Below, in pieces: positions 26,601-35,441 of a stretch of 64,000 nucleotides of DNA. The position numbers and the translations under genes were made by a program. The stretch's first letter is position 1. Each line of letters begins with the position of its first letter. Source of the stretch: Verrucomicrobiaceae bacterium UBA7681 (lineage in GTDB: Bacteria > Verrucomicrobiota > Verrucomicrobiia > Verrucomicrobiales > Verrucomicrobiaceae); contig DLGZ01000073.1 in assembly GCA_002482965.1 (NCBI GenBank), positions 62,001-126,000 on the forward strand, in the 5' to 3' direction. Under the pieces are notes generated by a model. The model made no database searches and was not told where the DNA came from. It saw only the letters and a list, made by a program, of their open reading frames with translations.

Positions 26601-27416
26601 TTATTTCGCAATGCTCAAAGGAACGAAGCCCGCCTTGTTGACGATGGCGTCTCCCGCAGGGCTGAGACAGAAGTCGATGAACTCCTTGGTGGTGCCGGTG
26701 GGCTCGCCGCTGGTGTAAAGGAAGGTCGGGCGGGACAGCGGGTAGGATTTCACCGACGCTGGGTTGGGTGCAGAGCCTGCAATGGTGACGACTTTGATGC
26801 CTTTAGCGCCTGAATAGGCGTAGCCGACATAGCCAATGCCATTGGGATTGGAGCCGACTTCAGCGGCAATCTGCTCATTGCCAGCCATCTTCTGGCTGTT
26901 TTTGCCGTACTCGCGGCCTTTCATGGCCAGACCGATGAAGTCTTTGTACGTGCCAGAGGAAGTATTGCGGGTGTAAACGGAGATGGGGCCGGGGGTGCCG
27001 CCGACTTCGCTCCAGTCCTTGATGTCGCCTGCAAAGATCTGCAGCAGCTGCTTTTTGGAGAGATCGGCGATGGGGTTGTTCTTGTTCACCACCACGGAGA
27101 TCATGTCCCACGCGACTTCGAATTCCATGAGAGACACCCCTTTGCTGCGGCAGAGAGTGCGCTCGTCCGCTTTCACCTTGCGGCTGGACATGCCGACTTC
27201 CGCAGTGCCGGAGGCCAGATTGGTGAAAGCGGTGGAGGAGCCTTCCGCTGCGATGTCAAAGCTGACTTTGCCACCCTGCTTCTTGAAGGATTCGGCCAGC
27301 TGCGGGACGAGCTTCGCACCGAGAGTGTCGGATCCGCGAATGCGCAGGGTGGTCTGAGCCTGAAGCGAAAACGCTGCGGTCAAGGTGGTGGCAAGGGTGA
27401 GGAAGGCGATCTTCAT
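26601..27416 (-). CDS. pstS: periplasmic phosphate-binding protein
   Basis: The 271-aa protein starts at MKIAFLTLATT with a signal peptide cut near LQAQ-TTL; the longer frame from 27515 runs through the promoter region. Landmarks are IRGSDTLGAKLVPQLAE, the phosphate-contact segments AEGSSTAF and MSSRKVK, GDIKDWSEVGG, YTRNTSSGTYKDF and GIGYVGYAY. It delivers phosphate to PstCA. It is the first gene of pstSCABB and faces a phosphate-selective porin gene across a region with Pho-box-like repeats, so phosphate control is expected. Confidence 0.95.
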   Translation of the reverse strand: MKIAFLTLATTLTAAFSLQAQTTLRIRGSDTLGAKLVPQLAESFKKQGGKVSFDIAAEGSSTAFTNLASGTAEVGMSSRKVKADERTLCRSKGVSLMEFEVAWDMISVVVNKNNPIADLSKKQLLQIFAGDIKDWSEVGGTPGPISVYTRNTSSGTYKDFIGLAMKGREYGKNSQKMAGNEQIAAEVGSNPNGIGYVGYAYSGAKGIKVVTIAGSAPNPASVKSYPLSRPTFLYTSGEPTGTTKEFIDFCLSPAGDAIVNKAGFVPLSIAK

Positions 27417-27516
27417 GAGGGTTGTAGGATAGGATGGGGCAATGAAACTGTCCGCCGCCAGTTTGCGGGTGACAGGGCGGATATTGGAGGAAGGGGGCAA
27501 GTGGTCAAAAAGCACA

Positions 27517-27534
27517 CTGTGACGAAAGCGTCAC
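27517..27534. promoter_or_regulatory. Pho-box-like repeat 1
   Basis: CTGTGAC-GAAA-GCGTCAC follows the 7-4-7 layout of a PhoB site (two 7-mers at an 11-bp period). It also reads as the near-palindrome TGTGACG-AAAG-CGTCACA, so another dimeric regulator is possible. It lies about 100 bp before the pstS start. Confidence 0.5.
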
Positions 27535-27597
27535 AAACCAAATACGGAGCCAGACGCTACCCCTCAAGCGGCAATTACAATGTGAATAACCCCTCAT

Positions 27598-27615
27598 CCG
27601 TGACAAAAGCGTCAC
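27598..27615. promoter_or_regulatory. Pho-box-like repeat 2
   Basis: CCGTGAC-AAAA-GCGTCAC has the same 7-4-7 layout and almost the same bases as repeat 1. It lies midway between pstS and the porin gene. Confidence 0.5.
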
Positions 27616-27638
27616 ATTAAGAATCTCGCAGGAGCCTT

Positions 27639-27656
27639 TGGTTACAGGCATGTGAC
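27639..27656. promoter_or_regulatory. Pho-box-like repeat 3
   Basis: TGGTTAC-AGGC-ATGTGAC is again two GTNAC cores 11 bp apart. It lies 65 bp before the porin start, a suitable activator position. It is the only one of the three that is not palindromic, which favours a direct-repeat (PhoB) reading. Confidence 0.45.
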
Positions 27657-27721
27657 ATTCCTTCCCTAGGGGTATCAAATCGCCTTGAGGAGCTTCTTAA
27701 CCTCACCCGAACATCTCACAC

Positions 27722-29260
27722 ATGCGCCTCAAACATTCCCGCATTGCCCGTGTACTGGCTGCCCTCGCAGCCGTTGCCATCGCCTTGCCTCCCTCCTTGC
27801 CAGTTGCCGCCAGTCCGGCCATGGAAAAGCTGTTTTTCATCCTCAAAGCCAAGGGTTCCCTGACCCAGGACGAGTATGACATGCTCGTCGCCGCCGCGCG
27901 GGCAGATGAAAAGGACAAGGAACGACCAGCTCCCGCCACAGCTTCCGCTCCGGCAGCACAAACCCCGAACACATCCGCGCTGGAGAAGCGGCTGTCCCAG
28001 ACCGAAAGCAAGGTGGGCAATCTCGAAAACGTCCTTACCAACACTCGCGGGCAGATTGAGGACATCTCCAAGATCACAGACAACACCTCCCCCGCCACGA
28101 TGTCTAAATCCGAGCTCGATGCACTGCTGGCGGACAAATGGTATGAGCGCCTGAAGATGAAAGGCTACCTGCAGGTGCGTTCGCATTCCCTGATGCACGA
28201 AGACGGCGGCCCGTTCCATAGTCAAAATGACTCGCTTGCCAACAGTCAGTCGAGCATCGGCATCCGCCGTGGCCGTGTGACCTTCAGCGGGGATCTGACC
28301 AACCATCTCTATCTTTACCTGCAGGCAGACTTCTTTGGTTCGGTCAGCGCAACCAATGGCACCCAGAACTTTGTGCAGGCGCGCGACTACTACGCCGATG
28401 TTTCACTGGATCCCGCCCGTGAGCACCGCATCCGCCTCGGTCTTTCCAAAGTGCCGTATGGCCATTCCAATCTGCAGTCCTCCCAGAATCGCCTCGCCTT
28501 GGAGCGTGCGGAAGCCACCAACACCGCCGTGGAAGGCGAGCGTGATCTCGGCATCTATTACATGTGGGCCCCTTATGAAATCCGCGAGCGTTTCAAGGGC
28601 TTGGTCAGCATGGGTCTGCGGGGTTCGGGTGACTACGGTTTGGTCGCGATTGGCGCCTACGGCGGTCAGGGCCTCAACAGGCCGGACACCAATGGTCAGC
28701 CTCACTGGCTGGCCCGCGTGACGTATCCCTTCGAGTTCGACAACGGCCAGTTCCTCGAACTGGGCATCTCAGGCTATGCCGGGAGATTTACCACCACCAC
28801 GGCGGCCATCCCCGGTGTCGGCACACCTGCAAACGTGGCCGGCCGCGGCCTTACCGACACACGCGTCGGCATTGCGGCCACCCTTTATCCACAGCCATTC
28901 GGTATCGAAACTGAATGGAACTGGGGCAAAGGCCCGCAGCTTTCCAATGACATGCGCACCATCACCTCCGCCAGTCTGAGCGGCGGCTATGTGCAGGCAA
29001 GCTATCGCCATGTCTTTGCCAGCCAGAAGGAGTTCATTCCCTTCGTCCGCTGGCAGACCTACAACGGCGGCCGCAAATTTGCCGCTAACGCTCCCAAGGA
29101 CAAGGTCAACGAAGTGGGCGTCGGCTTCCGCTTCATACCTTATCCGGAAGTGGAATTCACGGCCATGTTCATGCACGGCATGCGCACCAACACGGCGGTG
29201 GCCCCCTACAACAGTGTGAGTTATGATTATCTGGGCCTGCAGGCTCAGGTCAATTTCTAG
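27722..29260 (+). CDS. phosphate-selective porin O/P family protein
   Basis: This 512-aa outer-membrane protein has a signal peptide (cleavage near PVAAS), a short helix segment MEKLFFILKAKGSLTQDEYDML, a coiled-coil linker (about 75-130), then a beta barrel with porin O/P features (GYLQVRSH, IRRGRVTFSGDL, DYYADVSLDP, RIRLGLSKVPYG, NRLALERAE) and a terminal Phe (LQAQVNF). The N-terminal coiled coil may trimerise or reach the cell wall. It is divergent from pstS with shared Pho-box-like sites, so the pair would bring phosphate through both membranes under limitation. Anion or polyphosphate specificity is not proven. Confidence 0.92.
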   Translation: MRLKHSRIARVLAALAAVAIALPPSLPVAASPAMEKLFFILKAKGSLTQDEYDMLVAAARADEKDKERPAPATASAPAAQTPNTSALEKRLSQTESKVGNLENVLTNTRGQIEDISKITDNTSPATMSKSELDALLADKWYERLKMKGYLQVRSHSLMHEDGGPFHSQNDSLANSQSSIGIRRGRVTFSGDLTNHLYLYLQADFFGSVSATNGTQNFVQARDYYADVSLDPAREHRIRLGLSKVPYGHSNLQSSQNRLALERAEATNTAVEGERDLGIYYMWAPYEIRERFKGLVSMGLRGSGDYGLVAIGAYGGQGLNRPDTNGQPHWLARVTYPFEFDNGQFLELGISGYAGRFTTTTAAIPGVGTPANVAGRGLTDTRVGIAATLYPQPFGIETEWNWGKGPQLSNDMRTITSASLSGGYVQASYRHVFASQKEFIPFVRWQTYNGGRKFAANAPKDKVNEVGVGFRFIPYPEVEFTAMFMHGMRTNTAVAPYNSVSYDYLGLQAQVNF

Positions 29261-29286
29261 CCGTTTCGTTGGTCATAGGTTGAGTC

Positions 29287-29330
29287 GAGGGCCGGGCGCA
29301 TCGGGAGATGGGTCCGGCCTCTTCGTTTTC
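29287..29330 (+). terminator. possible terminator after the porin gene
   Basis: GGCCGG near 29290 pairs with CCGGCC near 29314, with flanking G/C pairs, and CTTCGTTTTC follows. The loop is long (about 18 bases), so this is only a candidate. Confidence 0.35.
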
Positions 29331-29413
29331 ACACAGTTCGGACGAACGGATGCAGGGTTGCTTTGTCTCTAGTCATCCCTTAGTTTCACCTTCGCTCCAA
29401 ACCCAGCGGCCTT

Positions 29414-30238
29414 ATGGAAACCACACTCCAGCAAATTCTGTATGTTGCGGCGGCCCTCGTTTTTGCCGTCGCCTGCCGTTCCTTCAACAACCGCTTCATC
29501 CAGAAGCTGGGCTGGCTCGCCTTGCTCGGAGCCTCGTATCTCAGCGGCTACTACCTGACCTACACGCATGCCGGCGGCGCCATCTTTGTCGGCGCCTGGT
29601 TCATGCTGCCGTGGATGGAGATCGTCTTCCGCGTCCGGCGGCTGCGCTTCCCGATCAAAAGCGAGGTCAAACACCGCTTTCCTCCCTCCCGTGAGGTGTT
29701 CCCTGAACTCTCCGAGCTCAGCGGCGAGGCGGATGACGACGGATTCACCGAGATCGGTGACACCGGCTGGAAGTTCAGCCAGACGGACTACTTCATGCGG
29801 CTGTTCTACCATGGGGAAAAACGCATGCAGGCCGCCATCGCACTGGCACAGCAGGGCGATTTTGGCTTTTCGTACGTCAGCCTCACCTCACGCGCCACCA
29901 GCGGAGTCACCTTCACCACGACGAACTACCCCTTTGCCGCCACGATGAAGCACTCGCCCAGGCAGCGGCTCAACCGCTTCACACATGCGGGCTCGTTCTC
30001 AGACCTGCTGGAGCGCCATGAACACTTTCTCCACAACGAAGGCATCCGCTTCGAAGATCTAGCCCTGCAGGACACCGAGTACCTCCACGCCTACATCGAG
30101 CGCGACATGAGCGTGCTCATTGACCACAACATCACCTCCGGCGTCATCGAGCCCACCGGCAACGGCGAGTTCCGCTACTCCTGGCGCGGCTGCCTATTCC
30201 TCTACTGGCAGGTCGTGAAGGACATGCTGCGGGTATGA
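29414..30238 (+). CDS. membrane protein of unknown function
   Basis: In this 274-aa protein the first 80 residues hold two or three hydrophobic helices (ILYVAAALVFAVAC, LALLGASYLSGYYL, GAIFVGAWFMLPWMEIVF). The remaining 190 residues are soluble and mixed, with HEHFLHNEGIRFEDL and a closing TM-like or amphipathic segment (GCLFLYWQVV). No known family was recognised. Single gene, 1 bp from the stop of the convergent esterase gene. Confidence 0.75.
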   Translation: METTLQQILYVAAALVFAVACRSFNNRFIQKLGWLALLGASYLSGYYLTYTHAGGAIFVGAWFMLPWMEIVFRVRRLRFPIKSEVKHRFPPSREVFPELSELSGEADDDGFTEIGDTGWKFSQTDYFMRLFYHGEKRMQAAIALAQQGDFGFSYVSLTSRATSGVTFTTTNYPFAATMKHSPRQRLNRFTHAGSFSDLLERHEHFLHNEGIRFEDLALQDTEYLHAYIERDMSVLIDHNITSGVIEPTGNGEFRYSWRGCLFLYWQVVKDMLRV

Positions 30239-30239
30239 G

Positions 30240-31151
30240 TCAGGGGCCGGGCATCCACTCGCGCAGCTTCGCCATCGTCAGTGTCGTGTGGCTGAGCAGA
30301 AAGAAATGATCCGCCTGCGGCACGGTGAATGCCTGCGTGGTAGCTGCGAACTGCCGCACTTTCGCGATGCGCCGGGCAAAATCGCCTGACTTCACGTAGT
30401 ATTCGCCGCCGCCTGCGATGAATGCAGCCTTCGCTTCACGCGGAAATTTCAGCAGCAGGTTCTCGGGTGGGTACGCAGCCATGCAGATCAGGCGGTTAAA
30501 GCGTTCTGGGTGCTTCGTGTAGAGATCACATGCGCCAAAGCCACCGGCTGACAGCCCCAGCAAAACCGGCTTCAGCACCAGTCGCCCCAGCCGTACACCC
30601 ACCGCCTTTACACATTCCTGCACATACTCGCCGGAAATGGTGGAGGTGTTGATGCCATACGCCGGACAAATGATGATGTGATTGCCGAAATGCTCGGCCA
30701 GCACATGCTGATACCAGAGAAAGCTACCGCCGTAGCCGTGCAGAAATACCAGCACGGGCGTCCGCGCATCTGCACCCGAAGGCACATGCACCAGCGCCAG
30801 CCCTTCCTGCGGACTTTTTTCCGCAAAACAATACGGCAGCGCCGACGCCACGCCGGTATACACCGGTGATTTCGCGATCGATGCATAACGCTCCGCCACC
30901 AATGGGCGCATCAAGCCTGCCTGCGCCGGTGTCAGGCCGAGCAGCGCGGGTTGTGAGAGCGCCAGGGTGACGATCGCAGACTCTGGCAGCGTGGCCAGCG
31001 CCAGCCGAAACATCGGCAGAAAATCAGCCGACGGACGGGTGAACTGCGGCGGTGCTGCTGCATGCGTCGTCTTCCAGGTGACCCGAATGACTTCATCCGC
31101 ACGAACCGCCCATACACCGCAGAACAGGAATATCGGAAGCAGCCAGCGCAT
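30240..31151 (-). CDS. secreted alpha/beta-hydrolase (esterase/PHB-depolymerase-like)
   Basis: This 303-aa protein starts at MRWLLPIFLFCGVWAVRA (signal peptide). The fold marks are HGYGGSFLWYQ (oxyanion region), the nucleophile elbow GLSAGGFG, and a late His in QADHFFLLSHTT. An N-terminal region of about 100 residues precedes the hydrolase domain and is unassigned. The substrate is unknown; ester hydrolysis in the periplasm is the safe reading. Confidence 0.85.
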   Translation of the reverse strand: MRWLLPIFLFCGVWAVRADEVIRVTWKTTHAAAPPQFTRPSADFLPMFRLALATLPESAIVTLALSQPALLGLTPAQAGLMRPLVAERYASIAKSPVYTGVASALPYCFAEKSPQEGLALVHVPSGADARTPVLVFLHGYGGSFLWYQHVLAEHFGNHIIICPAYGINTSTISGEYVQECVKAVGVRLGRLVLKPVLLGLSAGGFGACDLYTKHPERFNRLICMAAYPPENLLLKFPREAKAAFIAGGGEYYVKSGDFARRIAKVRQFAATTQAFTVPQADHFFLLSHTTLTMAKLREWMPGP

Positions 31152-31226
31152 GCCAGATGTTAGCCCCCCCACTTGTTGCATCTCAAGAAGGAAGTGCGGC
31201 GGATCGCATGGAAACGATGCATCCGC

Positions 31227-34106
31227 TCAAGATCCAGGTGCAGGCTGTGGCTGATTGCGGGCGGCTTCAGCAGCGGCACGCTGGGCATCTTCCTGGGCAC
31301 GACGCGCCTGCTCTTCGGCCTGCCGTTGCGCTTGCTCTTGGGCGCGGCGGGCCTGCTCTTCCGCCTGACGCTGAGCCATTTCTTGCGCTCGTTGCGCGGC
31401 CTCCTGCTGGGCGCGCATCTGCTGCTCTTCGGCGGCACGACGTGCCTGCTCCTGCGCACGCTGCATTTCGGCCTCCTGCTGGCGGCGCGCCTGCTCTTCA
31501 GCCTGACGTTGCGCCATCTCCTGCGCCCGTTGTGCGGCCTCCTGCTGGGCGCGCATTTGCTGCTCTTCAGCGGCACGGCGTGCCTGCTCCTGCGCCCGCT
31601 GCATTTCAGCTTCCTGCTGACGGCGTGCGGCTTCTTCAGCCTGACGCTGTACCATCTCCTGCGCCCGTTGCGCGGCCTCCTGCTGGGCACGCATCTGCTG
31701 CTCTTCGGCGGCACGGCGGGTGACTTCCTCCTGCTGGCGCTGCATGGCAGCGGCCTCAGTCTGTTGCTTGGCGCGTTCAGCCTCCGCAGCGGCAGCCTGT
31801 TCAGTGGCCATTCGTTCAGCCGTGGCACGCTGCTGCTGGGCGGCCATCTCCTGTTGCTGCTGCGCAGCGGCCTGCTGGCGCGCTTTTTCAGTCTCGGCGG
31901 CAGCTTGGTCGGCAGCCATGCGCTGCTGCTGGGCAGCCAGCTCTTGTTTCTGCTGCATTGCGGCAGCTTCGGCCTGCTGGCGTGCCTTTTCAGTCTCGGC
32001 GGCAGCTTGGTCGGCCGTCATGCGCTGCTGCTGGGCGGCCAGCGCCTCCTGCTGCTGAGCAGCGGCGGCTGCCTGCATGCGGTTTTTTTCCGCTTCGGCA
32101 TCCGCAGCCGCCTGTTCAGCGGCCCTTTTTCCTATCATGCCACGATCTTGCACCCCCTGCTGCTGGCGCTGCTCCATAGCGGCGGCACGAGCCTGTTCCC
32201 GCTCAGAGCGCATCTGCGCTTTTTCCGCTTCGGCGGCTGCAATGGCGGTTGCTTGCTCAGCCGCCATTTTCTCTGCTGCCGCTGGTTGCGGTGAAACACT
32301 GGGTTCAGCAGGCGGCTGCGGCATGACTGCGGGGGGAGCGGTCACCACGGCAGGTGCGGTCCGTTCAGGTTCAATGACAGGCACGACTGCGGCAGCCGAA
32401 GGTTCAGCAGCCTTGTTCTCGACCACGGCAGGCATCACGGCTGGTATGGCTGGGGCTGCCTCAGGTGCGCGCTCCTCCGCAACTTTTCTCTCAGGCGGCA
32501 GGTTCGGCCTGCGGGGTTCCCTCATTCCAGGCTGGCCATGTGGGCGGGTCTCCCTCGTGGTTTCCGCAGCGGGCTCCGCAGCGACGGCAGGACGCACGGT
32601 TTCTTGGGCCGGAGCTTCCGGCACCGCAGGCATGTTGGTTACAACCGGCACTTCAACTGAAGGACGCGGAAAGGAATGTGGCCTTTTCCCCTGCCCCGGC
32701 CGCTGTTGCATCGCCGGCGTCTCCCCTGGCGCTACGACTTGAGCCGCCGGTTTTTCCGTAGCGACGGGAATACCCACCGTTTGCTGGGCCGGAACGTTCG
32801 GCACTCTTGGCGCACCATTGCCGATAGTCGGCGCTTCGCCCGGATGCCGGCCAGCTTGATGCGGCATGCGCCCGTGCATCGGCCGCTGCTGCACCGCTGC
32901 CGTGTCTTTCTCTCTGGCAATGGTCTCACGAATCTCCGTGGCGACGCGCTGTGGCACGCCGTCAAATCCGCTCACACGCGTTGGGCGCTGGATATGCTCT
33001 TTCACGTCAGGGCTTACGACTCTGGCTCCGGGCCTGACGGCTGGCAGCTCGACCATGGCCACGGGTGCGTCAGCATCCCTGCGCCCATGCTGCTGGCGAT
33101 GCGCTGGCATCTGGTCAGCGTGCATGGTTTGCACCTGCCGCTGCGGTACCGGCTGGCCGCAAGCCTGCTCCATCTGGGCTCGGGGAGGTCCCCCATGATT
33201 GATAAACGCATGCTTCTGGCTGCGGTTGGGCACAATCTGCGTCACGTTCACGCTGTGCTGGAAGATCGTGGTCTGCTGCGTCACCGGCGCATACACATTG
33301 ATATAGCTCGAACTCACAAACTGGTTCGTGTTGATGAAGGTGTAACTGGTGGGGCCGAGGCCGTAGCGTGTATCACAGTCGCGATACACTCCGCTGAAAG
33401 CGCCCGGTTCCGGCGGCAGGGGTGCCCAACCCACGCAATCGCGGCTTTGACGCCAGGCCACCCACGCCGGTGCCCAATCGCTGCCCGGCACCCAGATCCA
33501 GCCGTAGCGCGCCAGATCCACCCAGCGGCCGTAGTGGTAGGTGGCCCAGCCAAAAGGCTCGTTCGTTTGCCAGGTCCAGCCGAGCGATGACCACACCCAG
33601 CAGCCATCCACATAGGGCCGCCAGCCCGCCACGGTGATCGTCGGCCGCCAGCAGTAGCCGTAGCCATTCACCTCAAACCAACGGCCGTAAGGCGCGAGGC
33701 CGTCATAGAACACTGAATAGTCAGGCAGCGCCACGGGCTGTGTCACCACATTCTGCGGTGGTTCAACGGCGATGCGCTGGGTGATCGCGTCGCTCTGCTG
33801 GCGCGCAGCATCCGCCTGCACACGCAGCTCGTCATTCTGCTGCTTCAGGGCATCCAATGAACTGCGCAGCTCCGCATTTTCACGATCCTTGAGGGACTGC
33901 GCCATCTCCGCCAGTTGCTTGTCCATCAAGGCCGTCTTCGTTTCAATCTCCAAAGCCTGGCGCTGCAAGGCATCCCGTGCCTCAGCGAGCTGGTTGTCCG
34001 ACTCCACCGCAACGGGTGCGACAGCGGCGGGCGGCATGGGTTTGTCACAGCTTGCCAGCGACAAGAGGGCTGAAACGACAAAAAGCGGTCGAAAAGGAAA
34101 TTTCAT
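31227..34106 (-). CDS. large repeat-rich lipoprotein with aromatic YxWxP-type domain
   Basis: This 959-aa protein has a lipobox LLSLASC with Cys20. Order: a short coiled coil (40-110); a Trp/Tyr-rich domain (about 125-290; YGRWFEVNGYGYCWRP, GWRPYVDGCWVWSS, GWTWQTNEPFGWATYHYGRW), similar to the DUF6600 family; a His/Gln/Pro linker (290-620); and about 330 residues of Gln/Ala/Glu/Arg repeats predicted to be one long helix. The end of it contains 46-aa units (RAAEEQQMRAQQEAAQRAQE...) repeated about three times. The role is probably structural, envelope-anchored. The convergent gene's C-terminus is 75 bp away; its own upstream gene is unrelated. Confidence 0.85.
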   Translation of the reverse strand: MKFPFRPLFVVSALLSLASCDKPMPPAAVAPVAVESDNQLAEARDALQRQALEIETKTALMDKQLAEMAQSLKDRENAELRSSLDALKQQNDELRVQADAARQQSDAITQRIAVEPPQNVVTQPVALPDYSVFYDGLAPYGRWFEVNGYGYCWRPTITVAGWRPYVDGCWVWSSLGWTWQTNEPFGWATYHYGRWVDLARYGWIWVPGSDWAPAWVAWRQSRDCVGWAPLPPEPGAFSGVYRDCDTRYGLGPTSYTFINTNQFVSSSYINVYAPVTQQTTIFQHSVNVTQIVPNRSQKHAFINHGGPPRAQMEQACGQPVPQRQVQTMHADQMPAHRQQHGRRDADAPVAMVELPAVRPGARVVSPDVKEHIQRPTRVSGFDGVPQRVATEIRETIAREKDTAAVQQRPMHGRMPHQAGRHPGEAPTIGNGAPRVPNVPAQQTVGIPVATEKPAAQVVAPGETPAMQQRPGQGKRPHSFPRPSVEVPVVTNMPAVPEAPAQETVRPAVAAEPAAETTRETRPHGQPGMREPRRPNLPPERKVAEERAPEAAPAIPAVMPAVVENKAAEPSAAAVVPVIEPERTAPAVVTAPPAVMPQPPAEPSVSPQPAAAEKMAAEQATAIAAAEAEKAQMRSEREQARAAAMEQRQQQGVQDRGMIGKRAAEQAAADAEAEKNRMQAAAAAQQQEALAAQQQRMTADQAAAETEKARQQAEAAAMQQKQELAAQQQRMAADQAAAETEKARQQAAAQQQQEMAAQQQRATAERMATEQAAAAEAERAKQQTEAAAMQRQQEEVTRRAAEEQQMRAQQEAAQRAQEMVQRQAEEAARRQQEAEMQRAQEQARRAAEEQQMRAQQEAAQRAQEMAQRQAEEQARRQQEAEMQRAQEQARRAAEEQQMRAQQEAAQRAQEMAQRQAEEQARRAQEQAQRQAEEQARRAQEDAQRAAAEAARNQPQPAPGS
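31290..31710 (-). repeat. 138-bp tandem repeats inside the lipoprotein gene
   Basis: The coding sequence repeats with a 138-bp period (46 codons). The landmark CTGCTCTTC on the plus strand recurs near 31422, 31560 and 31698. Units differ mainly by silent changes and a few Ala/Gln/Val swaps, with a shorter 18-codon sub-repeat at the 3' end. Upstream units around 31850-32090 repeat a different motif (AAQQQRM.ADQAAAETEKARQQ). Copy number is likely to vary between strains. Confidence 0.75.
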
Positions 34107-34160
34107 AAACGTGGGATGTTACTCTGACTCCCGCGGCCAGAATTGTATTCAATCCTGCTG

Positions 34161-34838
34161 CTACCTCCGCCGCTTGACCACCTGCTGCGTCTGCCGCGTC
34201 TTAAGCATAAGATCGGCATCGAGCACCCCACTGAAGTGCGTCAGGGGGTAGATGATGCAACGGCGGCCAATGATGCTGCCGGGGCTGATCACGCTGTTGC
34301 AGCCAATCTCGGCGTAATCGCCCACGATCGCGCCAAACTTCCGCAGACTGGTGGGAATGACATCCGTGTCGGTCTTGACAGTGACCTCCAGGCGGTCCAG
34401 CCGCACATTGGAAAGAATCACACCCGCGGCCAGATGCGCCTTGTGGCCGAGGATCGAGTCGCCCACGTAGTTGTAATGCGGGATCTCGCAGCCGTCGAAG
34501 ACCACGCAGTTCTTGAATTCGCAGGAGTTCCCGAGCACGCAGCCGTCTCCGATGATCACATTCTCGCGGATGTAGCAGCCCGCCCGGATCTGGCAGTTGC
34601 GGCCGATCCACGCCGGACCTTTGATCACCGCGCCGGGCTCCAGCGTCGTGCCTTCGTCAATGAACACGTCCTCGCCGATGAACGCCCCCGGCGGCACCTG
34701 CACGCGAATCTCGCGCTGCAGCCGGAAGTCCAGATACGATTCGATCCGCGTCAATGCCGTCCACACAGGCGAGTCATCCGGAAAAAGGATGCCATGCTTC
34801 GTGTGGGTGAGATCGAGGTAGTCGCGGGCGGGGAACAT
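34161..34838 (-). CDS. left-handed beta-helix (hexapeptide) acyltransferase-like protein
   Basis: In this 225-aa protein residues 45-200 show isoleucine-rich hexapeptide turns (GAFIGEDVFIDEGTTLEPG, AWIGRNCQIRAGCYIREN, GAIVGDYAEIGCNSVIS, SIIGRRCIIYP), as in GlmU C-termini and nucleotidyltransferase-associated LbH proteins. The N-terminal 45 residues lack a nucleotidyltransferase fold. It may acetylate an amino sugar for envelope or nucleotide-sugar metabolism, but no catalytic His could be assigned. It is 15 bp downstream of frr, so probably in the pyrH-frr operon. Confidence 0.8.
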   Translation of the reverse strand: MFPARDYLDLTHTKHGILFPDDSPVWTALTRIESYLDFRLQREIRVQVPPGAFIGEDVFIDEGTTLEPGAVIKGPAWIGRNCQIRAGCYIRENVIIGDGCVLGNSCEFKNCVVFDGCEIPHYNYVGDSILGHKAHLAAGVILSNVRLDRLEVTVKTDTDVIPTSLRKFGAIVGDYAEIGCNSVISPGSIIGRRCIIYPLTHFSGVLDADLMLKTRQTQQVVKRRR

Positions 34839-34853
34839 CAGAAACTGGTTCGG

Positions 34854-35420
34854 CTAGACCGTCATGATCTCTTTCTCTTTCGACGCCACATGCTGGTCGA
34901 TTTCGGCGATCTTTTTGTCGGTCATGACCTGGATTTCCTTCTCCATGCGATGGAGGTCATCCTCGGTGATAAAGCCTTCCTTCTCGCCTTTCTTGATGGT
35001 TTCGAGGCTGTCGCGACGGGCGGAGCGCACGCGAACACGAGCGTCTTCACCGAGGGTCTTGCACATCTTCACCATCTGCTCGCGGCGTTCGGTGGAGAGG
35101 GAGGGAATGGGCAGGCGGATCACCTTGCCTTCAATGCTGCCGTTCAGGCCAAGGCGTGACTCACGGATCGCGCGGTCAATGTCCTGCAGCGTGGAGGAAT
35201 CAAAGGGTTCGATGCGGATCAGACGCGCGTCAGGCGTGGTGATCATGGCAAGCTGCTTCAGCTTCATGTGGCTGCCGTAGCTCATCACATGAATGTCCAT
35301 GTTTTCCACCAGCGTCGGCGAGGCCTTGCCCGTGCGCACGGTGGCAAATTCATGGATGGCGTGCTCCACAGCCTTCGTCATGGCCTCATCGGCCTCCATC
35401 ATCGTCAGTTCAGGGTCCAT
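34854..35420 (-). CDS. frr: ribosome recycling factor
   Basis: This 188-aa protein, with EF-G, splits the post-termination ribosome. The sequence is typical throughout: KAVEHAIHEFATVRTGKASP, the hinge and beta domain with ITTPDARLIRIEPFD, LNGSIEGKVIRLPIPSLSTERR, and the C-terminal helix with ARVRVRSARRDS. It lies 21 bp after pyrH, the widely conserved pyrH-frr order. Length matches the family (about 185). Confidence 0.97.
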   Translation of the reverse strand: MDPELTMMEADEAMTKAVEHAIHEFATVRTGKASPTLVENMDIHVMSYGSHMKLKQLAMITTPDARLIRIEPFDSSTLQDIDRAIRESRLGLNGSIEGKVIRLPIPSLSTERREQMVKMCKTLGEDARVRVRSARRDSLETIKKGEKEGFITEDDLHRMEKEIQVMTDKKIAEIDQHVASKEKEIMTV

Positions 35421-35441
35421 AGCAGTCTTTCGTTAAATTGT

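Noticed and set aside
27517..27534. CRP-type site (TGTGA/TCACA)
   Set aside because: The two half-sites are separated by 8 bases instead of 6. The same element recurs twice in a 7-4-7 direct-repeat layout, which fits a Pho box better.
31173..32294. 373-aa Leu/Gly/Ser-rich repeated frame on the plus strand that resembles a membrane protein
   Set aside because: It is the complement of the Gln/Ala/Arg-rich repeats of the lipoprotein gene. The regular Leu pattern is a by-product of CAG/GCG codons read backwards.
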